From Sulfurospirillum sp. 1612 (GTDB lineage: Bacteria > Campylobacterota > Campylobacteria > Campylobacterales > Sulfurospirillaceae), in contig NZ_CP140614.1 of assembly GCF_036556685.1 (NCBI RefSeq), positions 1,054,001 to 1,118,000 of the forward strand: a stretch of DNA of 64,000 nt, in the 5' to 3' direction. Under the pieces are notes generated by a model, which was not told the origin of the DNA, searched no databases, and saw only the letters and a program-made list of their open reading frames with translations. Made by a program: the position numbers and the translations under genes. Below are positions 38,176 to 46,689 of this stretch, piece after piece. Position 1 is the first letter of the stretch; each line of letters starts with the position of its first letter.

Positions 38176-39438
38176 ATGACACAAGAAACATTAGCATTGC
38201 ATTTTGGTTACGAAAAAGGGGATTTTGGTACGATGGCTGTGCCTCTTTATCAAACATCCGCTTATGATTTTGGCAATGCTCAAACCGCAGCAAACCGTTT
38301 TGCTTTAAAAGAACTCGGACCCATTTATACACGCCTAAACAATCCAACTACAGAAATTTTTGAAAAAAGAATAGCTGCAATCGAAGGGGGTGAAGCCGCC
38401 GTAGCCATTGCTAGCGGTCAAGCTGCTACATTTTTTGCGATTGCCAATCTGGCAGAAGCTGGTGACAATGTCATCTTGGCAGAGAAAGTTTATGGCGGTA
38501 CGACGACATTAATCACGCATACACTCAAACGATTTGGTATCAAAGCGAAAGTTTTTAATAGTGATACTGCTGATGATTTGGAAGCATTGATTGATGAGAA
38601 GACCAAAGCGATCTTTTTTGAATCTCTCTCAAATCCACAAATTGCTATTCCAAATATTGAGAAAATTGTCGCCATTGCTAATCAACACAATGTGGTTACC
38701 ATCTGTGATAATACCGTCGCAACACCGATTTTATTTCGTCCGTTTGATTATGGCGTCGATGTTATCATTCACAGTGCGAGCAAATACATCTCAGGACAAG
38801 GATTGAGTATCGGAGGTGTGGTTGTTGCACGAAATAATCTGAATGAAAAATTGATTAAAAATGTGCGTTATCCACAATTTAATGAGCCAGATGAGAGTTA
38901 TCATGGTTTGGTTTATGCAGATATTCCATTACCACTTTTTACACTTAGAATCGTGCTTTCGTTGATTCGTGATATTGGTGCTACCATCGCACCATTTAAC
39001 TCATGGTTATTAATCCAAGGACTTGAAACCTTGAGCGTGCGAGTCAAGCAACATTCTCGCAATACATTAGAAGTGGCCAGATTTTTAAAATCACATCCAA
39101 AAGTCAAAAACGTCAATTATCCAGGATTAGAGGGAGATGTACAACATGAGAAAGCCAAAAAATATTTTAAAGATGGCTTGACTTCTGGATTATTGAGTTT
39201 TGAAGTAGAAGGATTAGAATTTGCAAAAAGCATCTTAGATAATACCAAAATCTTCTCCGTTGTTGCCAATATCGGGGATACCAAATCTATCATTACCCAT
39301 CCTGCGAGCACCACGCACATGCAAGTGCCAGCAGATGAGTTGGAAAAAGCAGGCATTAGCCAAGGATTGATTCGATTAAGTATTGGATTAGAGAGTCCTG
39401 AGGATTTAATCGCTGATCTCAAACAGGCCATAGGATAA
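38176..39438 (+). CDS. metY: O-acetylhomoserine sulfhydrylase
   Basis: A 420-residue Cys/Met-metabolism PLP enzyme that makes homocysteine (or methionine with methanethiol) from O-acetylhomoserine and sulfide. N-terminal TLALHFGYEKGDFGTMAVPLYQTSAY is typical of this group. The PLP lysine lies in HSASKYISGQG near residue 208. Length (about 420-430) favours MetY over MetB/MetC (about 380-390). The operon with an Rrf2 regulator and cysK fits direct sulfide assimilation. Confidence 0.93.
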   Translation: MTQETLALHFGYEKGDFGTMAVPLYQTSAYDFGNAQTAANRFALKELGPIYTRLNNPTTEIFEKRIAAIEGGEAAVAIASGQAATFFAIANLAEAGDNVILAEKVYGGTTTLITHTLKRFGIKAKVFNSDTADDLEALIDEKTKAIFFESLSNPQIAIPNIEKIVAIANQHNVVTICDNTVATPILFRPFDYGVDVIIHSASKYISGQGLSIGGVVVARNNLNEKLIKNVRYPQFNEPDESYHGLVYADIPLPLFTLRIVLSLIRDIGATIAPFNSWLLIQGLETLSVRVKQHSRNTLEVARFLKSHPKVKNVNYPGLEGDVQHEKAKKYFKDGLTSGLLSFEVEGLEFAKSILDNTKIFSVVANIGDTKSIITHPASTTHMQVPADELEKAGISQGLIRLSIGLESPEDLIADLKQAIG

Positions 39439-39442
39439 TCTT

Positions 39443-39856
39443 ATGGCTCTTATTTCAAGCAAAGGGATGTATGGGCTCAGTGCTATGTATGAATTGTCGC
39501 TTATCGAATCAGACAAACCAACGCAAATCAAAGATATTTCAGAGCGCGCATCCGTCCCTCAAAATTATTTAGAACAACTCCTCGTCGTGCTCAAAAGGGC
39601 AGACTTGATTACTAGTGTCAGAGGTGCACACGGGGGTTATTTTTTAGCACGCAGTGCGAGTGATATCATGATAAAAGATATCTTAATTGCCCTTGAGGGT
39701 AATCTCAGTGTTGTGGATTCGGATATTCAAAATCCTGTTTTAAAAATGTTTTATGATGAGAGTAACAAAAAGCTTGAAGATATTTTTAATATTCCTCTTT
39801 CAAAACTCGGCGAATACGAAGAGATTCTAAGAGGACAAATACATTATGTTATATAA
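39443..39856 (+). CDS. Rrf2-family regulator without cysteines (CymR-like)
   Basis: A 137-residue winged-helix protein. It starts MALISSKGMYGLSAMYELS, and the wing is TSVRGAHGGYFLARSASDI. It has no cysteine at all, so it cannot bind an Fe-S cluster in the IscR manner. This matches the CymR branch, which controls cysteine metabolism and in Firmicutes senses the state of CysK by forming a complex with it. Its position between metY and cysK, five bases after metY, strongly supports sulfur control. The perfect inverted repeat at 38138-38172 is a candidate operator. Confidence 0.85.
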   Translation: MALISSKGMYGLSAMYELSLIESDKPTQIKDISERASVPQNYLEQLLVVLKRADLITSVRGAHGGYFLARSASDIMIKDILIALEGNLSVVDSDIQNPVLKMFYDESNKKLEDIFNIPLSKLGEYEEILRGQIHYVI

Positions 39857-39867
39857 AGGAAATACTC

Positions 39868-40788
39868 ATGAATTATGCACAAAATGTCACCGAATTAATC
39901 GGTAACACCCCTTTAGTAAAATTAGGTCAAATCTCACAAAAAAGTGGTGCGACGATACTAGGAAAATGTGAATTTCTCAATCCAACTCACTCAGTTAAAG
40001 ACCGTATCGCTTACAATATGATAAAAACCGCATTGGATGAGAAGCGCATCAGTAAAGATTCTATTATTATTGAACCCACAAGTGGCAACACCGGTATAGG
40101 GTTGGCTTCTGTGTGCGCCAGCTTTGGCTTGAAACTCATCTTGACGATGCCAAGTTCCATGAGTTTGGAACGACGGAAACTACTCGCCGCACTTGGTGCA
40201 GAATTAGTCTTGACTGAGCCAAAATTTGGGATGCAAGGAGCCATCGATAAAGCGCAAGAGATTGCACAATCTACTCCAAATTCATTTATCCCACAACAAT
40301 TTGCCAATGAAGCCAATCCTGCCATCCATGCAAAAACCACTGCAGAAGAAATTTGGCGTGATACTGATGGAAAAGTCGATATCTTTATCGCAGCAGTAGG
40401 TACCGGTGGTACTCTTACTGGTGTCGGACAAGCATTGAAAAAGAAAAATCCGAATATCAAAGTATATGCAGTCGAACCGGATGTCTCAGCGGTACTCTCA
40501 GGTGAGAAAGCCGGTCCTCACAAAATACAAGGAATCGGTGCAGGATTTGTCCCTAAAGTGCTTGATACCAAAATTTATGATGGCGTTATCAAAGCCAGTT
40601 ATGAAGATTCAGTGTCCGCTTCTCGAGCCGTAGCAAAAGAAGAGGGATTATTGGTAGGTATTAGTGCCGGAGCCAATATTTTTGTCTCACAAGAACTTGC
40701 ATCTTTACCTGAAAATAAAGACAAAATAATCGTGACAATCCTTTGTGATACGGGGGAACGATATTTGAGTTCTGGACTCTATGAATAA
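39868..40788 (+). CDS. cysK: Cysteine synthase A (O-acetylserine sulfhydrylase)
   Basis: A 306-residue PLP enzyme forming cysteine from O-acetylserine and sulfide. The PLP lysine is in NPTHSVKDRIAYNMI near residue 41, the substrate loop is TSGNTGIGLA near 70 and the phosphate-binding loop is VGTGGTLTGVG near 175. It is last in the operon and followed by a hairpin terminator. With a CymR-like regulator in the operon, CysK may also be the sensing partner. Confidence 0.95.
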   Translation: MNYAQNVTELIGNTPLVKLGQISQKSGATILGKCEFLNPTHSVKDRIAYNMIKTALDEKRISKDSIIIEPTSGNTGIGLASVCASFGLKLILTMPSSMSLERRKLLAALGAELVLTEPKFGMQGAIDKAQEIAQSTPNSFIPQQFANEANPAIHAKTTAEEIWRDTDGKVDIFIAAVGTGGTLTGVGQALKKKNPNIKVYAVEPDVSAVLSGEKAGPHKIQGIGAGFVPKVLDTKIYDGVIKASYEDSVSASRAVAKEEGLLVGISAGANIFVSQELASLPENKDKIIVTILCDTGERYLSSGLYE

Positions 40789-40812
40789 TTAAAATAAACT
40801 AAAAACTACAAC

Positions 40813-40845
40813 AATCGGCTTGCATATTAAGTTTTCAAGCCGATT
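40813..40845 (+). terminator. Terminator after cysK
   Basis: AATCGGCTTG (40813-40822) pairs with CAAGCCGATT (40836-40845) as a 10-bp stem with a 13-base loop. A T/C-rich stretch (TTCTCTCTC) follows. Confidence 0.8.
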
Positions 40846-41116
40846 TTCTCTCTCATTGCGTTACAAATTTACACAGGTTTTATGACTATCATGATGCTCA
40901 TTTATTGTATGAAAGTCTGTAGATTTAGCCGCAAACCCTTGTAATATAGTGCTAATTGTTCACATAGCAAATTATTAATAATGATTATAAAATTAAATTT
41001 AAGATTAAATAATTATTTAATTGTCACAACTATTTTAAAATTAAGTATCTTCGTACTATATTTTATACAGTGTCAAATGACATATTTTTGACATATCAAT
41101 ATAAAAAGGAGAATCA
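40846..41116 (+). promoter_or_regulatory. Upstream region of the sulfide dehydrogenase-like operon
   Basis: The gene-free stretch from the cysK stop to 41116 is about 330 bases, including the terminator. The part after it is AT-rich with no coding frame or RNA gene seen. TGTCAAATGACA at 41071-41082 is a perfect TGTCA/TGACA palindrome. TTGACATATCAA at 41088-41099 is a second near-palindrome sharing the TGACA core. These tandem sites lie 20-50 bases before the FccB-like start, with AAAGGAG as ribosome site. They look like a regulator site; the promoter boxes could not be fixed. Confidence 0.45.
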
Positions 41117-42454
41117 ATGAATAGACGTGATGCATTAAAATTGGCTGGGGCAACTGTTGCAGCGGCTAGTGTTTCGGGTTATGCTTCAGATACCACCAAT
41201 GTATTATCTGATGTCAAAGTTGTCGGGTCTGCTGCGACGCTTCCAAAAAATGGAGCCGGTGCACGAATCGTGATTGTCGGGGGTGGATGGTCTGGATTGT
41301 CTGTGGCAAAAAGGTTGAAGCAGTATGTCCCTGATAGTGATGTTGTTTTGGTAGAACAAAGGACGACGTTTATCTCGTGTCCGATTAGTAACCTTTGGTT
41401 GGTCGGTGGTGTTACATTAGAGTTTTTGACGCATAGTTTCTTGGATGCTGCCAATAACAACGGCTATACTTATTTTAATGCAACAGTGTTTGATATTGAC
41501 AGAAAAGAGCGTAAAGTCTATACCAATGAAGGGCATATCGGTTATGATTATCTCGTCTTGGCACCGGGCATTGATTATGATTACTCTCAATGGACAAAAG
41601 GTGACAGTGCCCTTGAATACGAACTGCGCACCAAATATCCAGCTGGATATAAAAATCACAGTGAACATGCCACTATCAAAGAAAAGATTGAAAACTTTGA
41701 AGAAGGCAATTTTATTTTGACTGTGCCAGGCGGTAATTATCGTTGTTTGCCTGCTCCTTATGAGCGTGCATGTCTGATTGCTGATTATATGAAAAAAAAT
41801 GAGATTGAAGGCACAGTGATTTTGATGGATGAAAATCCAGATATTACCATCAAGAAAAAGGGTTTTCATTCTGCTTTCAATGAAATGTATAAAGATTATA
41901 TAGAGTATATGCCCGATACCAAAATCGAAACATTTGATTTGAAAAATAAAAAAGTGACGACGGAATTTGGCGATGAAATTGAGTTTGCCGATGCCTCTTT
42001 TTATCCACGCGTAAGAGGAAGTAAACTCTTAGAAATCGCAGGCGTTGCAAAAGATGCTATCAATAAAGGCGAAGCCCATATTGACCCATTTACCTATCAA
42101 GTGATTGGTGACCCGCATGTCTTTTGTTCGGGTGATGTTAGACCGATGGCTTTTAGTAAATCGGGTAATACCTCTAATTCAGAAGGTCATATCGTTGCGC
42201 GTAGTATTAGTGATCGTATCTTGGGTAAAAAATATGTCTGGAAATCTCCTCATACGACCTGTTACTCTGCTGTGGCACTTGATCCAATGCGTGCGATTTT
42301 CGTAAATGCGGATTATAAATGGAGCGATTCCAACAAATCGTTTGCATTTTTTCATGCCTCAACGATGGAAGATTGGCACGGTAAAAGTGGCACCAATGCA
42401 GGTAAAGGCTTGATTGAGTGGGGCAGTGGCATGTATCGAGACATGTTCGCTTAG
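41117..42454 (+). CDS. FccB/SoxF-like sulfide dehydrogenase flavoprotein, Tat-exported
   Basis: A 445-residue periplasmic flavoprotein. The N-terminus MNRRDALKLAGATVAAA is a twin-arginine signal. The FAD-binding fold starts RIVIVGGGWSGLSVAKRL near residue 51. Features of the flavocytochrome c sulfide dehydrogenase family are present: FISCPISN, C210 in YRCLPAPYERA, the second FAD motif FCSGDVRPM, and C382 in HTTCYSAVALDP. The two cysteines match the redox-active pair that attacks sulfide. Instead of a standard FccA diheme partner, a Rieske protein and a monohaem cytochrome follow, so the electron path is unusual. Confidence 0.85.
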   Translation: MNRRDALKLAGATVAAASVSGYASDTTNVLSDVKVVGSAATLPKNGAGARIVIVGGGWSGLSVAKRLKQYVPDSDVVLVEQRTTFISCPISNLWLVGGVTLEFLTHSFLDAANNNGYTYFNATVFDIDRKERKVYTNEGHIGYDYLVLAPGIDYDYSQWTKGDSALEYELRTKYPAGYKNHSEHATIKEKIENFEEGNFILTVPGGNYRCLPAPYERACLIADYMKKNEIEGTVILMDENPDITIKKKGFHSAFNEMYKDYIEYMPDTKIETFDLKNKKVTTEFGDEIEFADASFYPRVRGSKLLEIAGVAKDAINKGEAHIDPFTYQVIGDPHVFCSGDVRPMAFSKSGNTSNSEGHIVARSISDRILGKKYVWKSPHTTCYSAVALDPMRAIFVNADYKWSDSNKSFAFFHASTMEDWHGKSGTNAGKGLIEWGSGMYRDMFA

Positions 42455-42509
42455 AAAAATACGACCATAGTCTCAGAAGCTATGGTCACAAATTATTGAT
42501 GGATTTTAT

Positions 42510-43235
42510 ATGGATAGAAGAAATTTTTTAAAAATTTTGAGTGCTACAACAGTGGTCGCCATCAATCCTGCGCTGATTTCACAGAAACTCTATGCAGATG
42601 ATGGATCGATGTACCAAACGTATGAAAAAGTGCTCTTAGTGGGTGATGATGGCAAACCGATTTTGGCATCATCTTTGAAAAAGGAGACCAACTATATCTT
42701 TATGTATCCCTATAAGGGTACGCCTGTGTTACTCGTGGATTTAGGGGTTCCAACTCACAAAAATGTGAAGTTGCATGCCGAAGATGGCACGGAATATCTC
42801 TTTAAAGGTGGTGTGGGTAAAAAGGGCTCTATCGTCGCAGTTTCGGCAATCTGTCAGCATCAATTGACGCACCCAAAGCCAAGTGATAGTTTTCTAAACT
42901 ATCTCCCAAGAGGTGCTAAAACAGCAGCTTATCCACATGGCGGAGTCTTTGTTTGTTCTTCTCATTTGAGTGTTTTTGACCCAATGGATGGTGGCAAAAA
43001 TGTGGCAGGACCAGCAGCACAGGGATTAGCAGATATTGTATTGGATGTGGATGATAAGGATCAGATTTGGGCGGTTGGTGTGTTGGGACCAGATCGCTTT
43101 CATGATTATTTTAAAGCATTTAAACCTGAATTCAAGCAGATTTACGGCAATTGGAGAAAAGCGAAGAAAATCGTCAAAATCCATGCTCCGGTGACGTTGC
43201 TGAGTGAATATTCAAAAGACATTATAGAGTACTAA
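42510..43235 (+). CDS. Tat-exported Rieske-type [2Fe-2S] protein
   Basis: A 241-residue protein with a twin-arginine signal (MDRRNFLKILSATTVVA). It carries a Rieske ligand set: C115-x-H117 in ICQHQLTH and C149-x2-H152 in FVCSSHLSVFDP, 31 residues apart. The extra disulfide cysteines of bc1-complex Rieske proteins are missing from both loops, which usually goes with a lower potential. The protein lacks a membrane anchor beyond the signal. It lies 55 bases after the flavoprotein and 9 bases before a cytochrome c, which suggests a relay between them. Confidence 0.8.
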   Translation: MDRRNFLKILSATTVVAINPALISQKLYADDGSMYQTYEKVLLVGDDGKPILASSLKKETNYIFMYPYKGTPVLLVDLGVPTHKNVKLHAEDGTEYLFKGGVGKKGSIVAVSAICQHQLTHPKPSDSFLNYLPRGAKTAAYPHGGVFVCSSHLSVFDPMDGGKNVAGPAAQGLADIVLDVDDKDQIWAVGVLGPDRFHDYFKAFKPEFKQIYGNWRKAKKIVKIHAPVTLLSEYSKDIIEY

Positions 43236-43244
43236 AGGAAAAAA

Positions 43245-43649
43245 ATGAAACCAATACTTTTATGTTTATCACTCGCATGCTCTTTGTCGCTTTTTGGTGC
43301 TAATTACACCAAAGTTCAAAGGCTTGATGATATGCACAAGATGGCCTCAGGTATGGAGATGATTCAAAAAGGTTTTTTGTATCGCTGTCCTGATGGGAGT
43401 TGTTTCAAAGAAGGTGCAGATAAAATTCTCACAGTAGTCAAGACATTAGAAACCCAAGAAGTCAAAGATTTCTTGCCCGCACATCAAAAATATGCCTACA
43501 AATTTGGAGAGAAATCTGCCAAGATGATTGCGCTTTATGCCAATGATCTGAAAGAGTCGATTGATCATAAAAATCAAGCCGATGCGCTAGAAGATTATAA
43601 TCAAATGCTGAGACAATGTGCCTCTTGTCATCTACGTTTGAGACAATAA
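43245..43649 (+). CDS. Periplasmic monohaem cytochrome c, C-terminal haem
   Basis: A 134-residue exported cytochrome. The signal peptide covers about residues 1-19. The only haem site is CASCH at 125-129, at the extreme C-terminus, with a helical body before it. This is the c'/c-556 type four-helix layout rather than class I. Two further cysteines (YRCPDGSCFKEG, residues about 48-54) could form a disulfide. It ends the flavoprotein-Rieske-cytochrome operon and is the likely electron exit. Confidence 0.8.
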   Translation: MKPILLCLSLACSLSLFGANYTKVQRLDDMHKMASGMEMIQKGFLYRCPDGSCFKEGADKILTVVKTLETQEVKDFLPAHQKYAYKFGEKSAKMIALYANDLKESIDHKNQADALEDYNQMLRQCASCHLRLRQ

Positions 43650-43675
43650 TTATAATATTTTCATTTATATTTCAT

Positions 43676-43714
43676 TTTCGCTCCCTATAATTTTAAAAAT
43701 ATAAGGGAGCGAAA
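43676..43714 (+). promoter_or_regulatory. Hairpin covering the ribosome site of the PAP2 gene
   Basis: TTTCGCTCCC (43676-43685) pairs perfectly with GGGAGCGAAA (43705-43714), and inner TATA/TATA arms extend it with one bulge. The right arm holds the AAGGGAG ribosome site, six bases before the ATG at 43716. It may end transcription of the cytochrome operon and also restrict translation of the next gene. Confidence 0.6.
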
Positions 43715-43715
43715 T

Positions 43716-44288
43716 ATGGAGCACTTCAACATACTTTGGTATCAAGATATCAATACCTATGCGGGAGTTTACCCTTGGATTGATTTTCTTATGCAAAGTG
43801 TTGCCACGGTTACGCCCTATCTTTTTATTGTTATGTTATTTTATTTATGGTTTAGCAAAAGAAAAAATTTAGCATTGTTTGCGGGATATGCTGCAATTCT
43901 CGGGGTTTTAATCAACCAAATCATTGGATTATTTTACTTTCATCCGCGCCCTTTTATGGAAAATTTGGGACATGTTCTTTTGTCTCATAGTGCAGATTCT
44001 TCGTTTCCTTCTGATCATGTTAGCTTTACCGTAAGCATTGCATTGACGCTCACCGCTTTTAAAACAACAAGAACATTGGGTATAATTGCCTTTATATTGG
44101 GATTATTTTGTGGTGTTGCGAGGATTTATTGTGGTGTTCACTGGCCTTTTGATATTATAGGGGCGGTGATGGTCGCAGGATTGGCTTCTTTTTTGGTATT
44201 ACGATATCAAACGCAATGGTCAGAATTAAATCATGTTATTATCACAATGTATCATAAAATTATAAAGAAGGAATTTCTTGCTAAGTGA
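43716..44288 (+). CDS. PAP2-family membrane phosphatase (BcrC-like)
   Basis: A 190-residue protein with about five to six helices. Phosphatase motifs are [10 protein letters not shown] near 78-87, FPSDHVSF near 103-110 and [16 protein letters not shown] near 142-157, with the catalytic histidines in PSDH and VHWPFD. It fits undecaprenyl-pyrophosphate phosphatases of the BcrC/YbjG type, which recycle the lipid carrier, though other lipid phosphates are possible. The lysine of the first motif is not in its usual place. It overlaps the DedA gene by 11 bases. Confidence 0.85.
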   Translation: MEHFNILWYQDINTYAGVYPWIDFLMQSVATVTPYLFIVMLFYLWFSKRKNLALFAGYAAILGVLINQIIGLFYFHPRPFMENLGHVLLSHSADSSFPSDHVSFTVSIALTLTAFKTTRTLGIIAFILGLFCGVARIYCGVHWPFDIIGAVMVAGLASFLVLRYQTQWSELNHVIITMYHKIIKKEFLAK

Positions 44289-44889
44289 AATCGTAAATTG
44301 GATTATTAGTACTGTGGGTACTTTAGGTTATATGGGGATTGTTGTCATGATGTTTTTGGAGAGTTCGTTTTTTCCTTTTCCGAGTGAAGTGGTGATGATT
44401 CCGGCAGGGTATTTGGCATCACAAGGTGAGATGAGTTTGACGATGGTACTCTTTTGCGGCATCTTGGGTGCGATATTAGGGTCTTTATTTAACTATTGGT
44501 TGGCTTATAAATTTGGTAGAAAGGTAATTTTAAAATTTGGAAAATACTTTTTTATGGATGAAAATAGATTGATGGCAATCGAAAATTATTTTTACAAACA
44601 CGGCCACATCTCTACTTTTATTGGGAGATTGATTCCAGGTGTACGACAATATATCTCTTTGCCTGCGGGTTTGGGCAAGATGGATTTGCGACTGTTTACA
44701 ATTTTCACAGCATTGGGAGCAGGATTATGGGTGATTGTTTTAGTTTTATTAGGATACTTTATCGGACAAAATCAAGCCCTAATCAAAGAATATTTGCATC
44801 TGGTGATGGCCGTCTTGGCATTTGTCTTGATTATCATGAGTGTTTGGTATATCAAAAGAAATAAAAAGCATCATGAGACTTTACAATAA
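44278..44889 (+). CDS. DedA-family membrane protein
   Basis: A 203-residue DedA/SNARE-associated protein. Signature parts are [20 protein letters not shown] near 28-47, [15 protein letters not shown] near 73-87 and [20 protein letters not shown] near 112-132, with the conserved R, P and G. DedA proteins flip undecaprenyl phosphate or phospholipids. The start is a TTG at 44278 with AAGGA upstream. Next to a PAP2 phosphatase, a role in lipid-carrier recycling is a good inference. Confidence 0.88.
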   Translation: MLSEIVNWIISTVGTLGYMGIVVMMFLESSFFPFPSEVVMIPAGYLASQGEMSLTMVLFCGILGAILGSLFNYWLAYKFGRKVILKFGKYFFMDENRLMAIENYFYKHGHISTFIGRLIPGVRQYISLPAGLGKMDLRLFTIFTALGAGLWVIVLVLLGYFIGQNQALIKEYLHLVMAVLAFVLIIMSVWYIKRNKKHHETLQ

Positions 44890-46687
44890 AAAACTGCTTT
44901 TTGCAATCAGTTCACTGGGATTGGGGCATGCGACTCGAACACTTGCTCTGATTCACCATCTCAAAGAGAACAATGAGATTACGATTATTTCCTATGGTAA
45001 TGCGCTAAATTTTTTAAAAAAAGAGCTCGATGGCTGTGCTATTCATTTTATCTCTATGGTGGATTATCCTAATTTAGAGCGGGGTAGGGGAATTCGCTTT
45101 TATTACTATCTGGTGTTAGATTTGATACAAACGAGTCGTATCATCAAGCAGGAGCGAAAACAAACCAAAGCGATAGAAAAAGAGTATGATTTTATCATCT
45201 CGGATGGACGCTATGGTATTTGTTCGACACAGATTCCCTCTTTTTTGATTAGTCATCAAATCTCATTTGTTCCACCAGCGGGGTTGTCGCTCTTTTCTTT
45301 TGTAAGTGATCTTGGTAATTATCTCTCTTTTAGAACATTTGATCGATTGTTGATTCCTGATTTTCAAGATTTCGACCACTCGCTTGCTGGCAAGCTATCT
45401 CATACCAAAATGCTACAATATTTGCATCATGATTATATTGGATTGCTTTCTTCTTATCATGATGAAAAAATATGTGATGAAAATCGTGAAGCTATTGATT
45501 ATCTTTTTGTGATTAGTGGCTATTTGCAGGAGCATAAAGAGCATTTTGTTACCGTACTTATGGAGCAGGCTAAAAAGCTCACAGGCGTGAAAATCTTCGT
45601 CTTAGGAGATGCGAGTCATGATGAGATTTCATATATGCCAGAATATAACATCACCATCTACCCTTCCGTCTCTAGCGAAATACGAAAAGAGCTCTTTGCT
45701 CGGGCTAAAGTCATCATCTCACGCACAGGATATACTACGGTGATGGATTTGGCAGAATTAGGCAAAAAAGCGATTTTGTTTCCTACGCCCAACCAAACAG
45801 AACAAGAGTATCTCGCAGAATTTCACCAGGGCAAAATGCATTTTGTGATTGGCGAAGAACATCATGGCTTTGATTTGAGCCGTTTTGTCTCACAATTACC
45901 TCAAACGACGCCAGTCCCTGTGCGCACCAAGACAAAAGAGGCGCTAGCATACGTCGAGAATATGATGCAATCGTATCTTGAAACGCACTTTTTTTCTATT
46001 ATCATTCCCGCTTATAATGAAGAAAAATACATCATCCATACCTTAGAGAACCTCTCCCGTATGGAATATGAAAATTTTGAAGTCATCGTCGTAGAAAATG
46101 GCTCAGATGATTGCACCTACAAAGTAGCAAACACGTACAAAGAAGAGATGTCAAATCTCAAAGTTTTACAAAGTCATAAAGGCGTCTCCAAAGCCAAAAA
46201 TCTTGGTCTGAGCAAAGTCGATGAGCGATCAGACTGGGTGGTGTTCTTGGATGCTGATACTATTTTGAAGCCAGGATTTTTACACAATCTCAATCACTAT
46301 CTCAACAAACACAAAGATGACAATCTTAGTGTGGGAACATGTGAGATTTCAGCATACGATTCCACGCGTTTGTACACTAAATGGTGGCTCAAATTTTATG
46401 ATTTGGGACACCGTCTAAGCAAGACATCTTACTCTTTGCAAATCGCCAAAACTGACATTGCTCAAAGTATCAAATTTGATGAGGCGTTGAACTATTCTGA
46501 AGATTTGAAATTTATCAGACAGATGCAAGTCTTTGGCAGATTTTTCTTTTTAGAAACCAAAAATGTCCAAACTTCGGTGCGCCGATTTGAAAAAGATGGC
46601 TATTTTCGTACACTAATGTATTGGAATATCCAAGCGCTCACACCAGAATTTTTGAAAAAAAATAAAAACTATCGATCAATCAGGTAG
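44873..46687 (+). CDS. Two-domain glycosyltransferase (GT28/MJ1255-like plus GT2)
   Basis: A protein of about 604 residues joining two transferases. The N-terminal half starts [20 protein letters not shown], the GT-B opening of MurG/MJ1255-type enzymes, and has [19 protein letters not shown] and [14 protein letters not shown] near 285-320 as the nucleotide-sugar end. The C-terminal part (about 370-595) is a GT2 domain with [19 protein letters not shown] and the DxD motif [16 protein letters not shown] 44873 is preferred because the GT-B fold starts right after it; the open frame from 44840 is longer. It overlaps dedA by 17 bases. The product is likely an envelope glycolipid or polymer. Confidence 0.8.
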   Translation: MRLYNKKLLFAISSLGLGHATRTLALIHHLKENNEITIISYGNALNFLKKELDGCAIHFISMVDYPNLERGRGIRFYYYLVLDLIQTSRIIKQERKQTKAIEKEYDFIISDGRYGICSTQIPSFLISHQISFVPPAGLSLFSFVSDLGNYLSFRTFDRLLIPDFQDFDHSLAGKLSHTKMLQYLHHDYIGLLSSYHDEKICDENREAIDYLFVISGYLQEHKEHFVTVLMEQAKKLTGVKIFVLGDASHDEISYMPEYNITIYPSVSSEIRKELFARAKVIISRTGYTTVMDLAELGKKAILFPTPNQTEQEYLAEFHQGKMHFVIGEEHHGFDLSRFVSQLPQTTPVPVRTKTKEALAYVENMMQSYLETHFFSIIIPAYNEEKYIIHTLENLSRMEYENFEVIVVENGSDDCTYKVANTYKEEMSNLKVLQSHKGVSKAKNLGLSKVDERSDWVVFLDADTILKPGFLHNLNHYLNKHKDDNLSVGTCEISAYDSTRLYTKWWLKFYDLGHRLSKTSYSLQIAKTDIAQSIKFDEALNYSEDLKFIRQMQVFGRFFFLETKNVQTSVRRFEKDGYFRTLMYWNIQALTPEFLKKNKNYRSIR

Positions 46688-46689
46688 CG

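Noticed and set aside
41088-41099. FNR/CRP-like box TTGACATATCAA
   Set aside because: The TTGA and TCAA halves are four bases apart; FNR-type sites need six between these cores.
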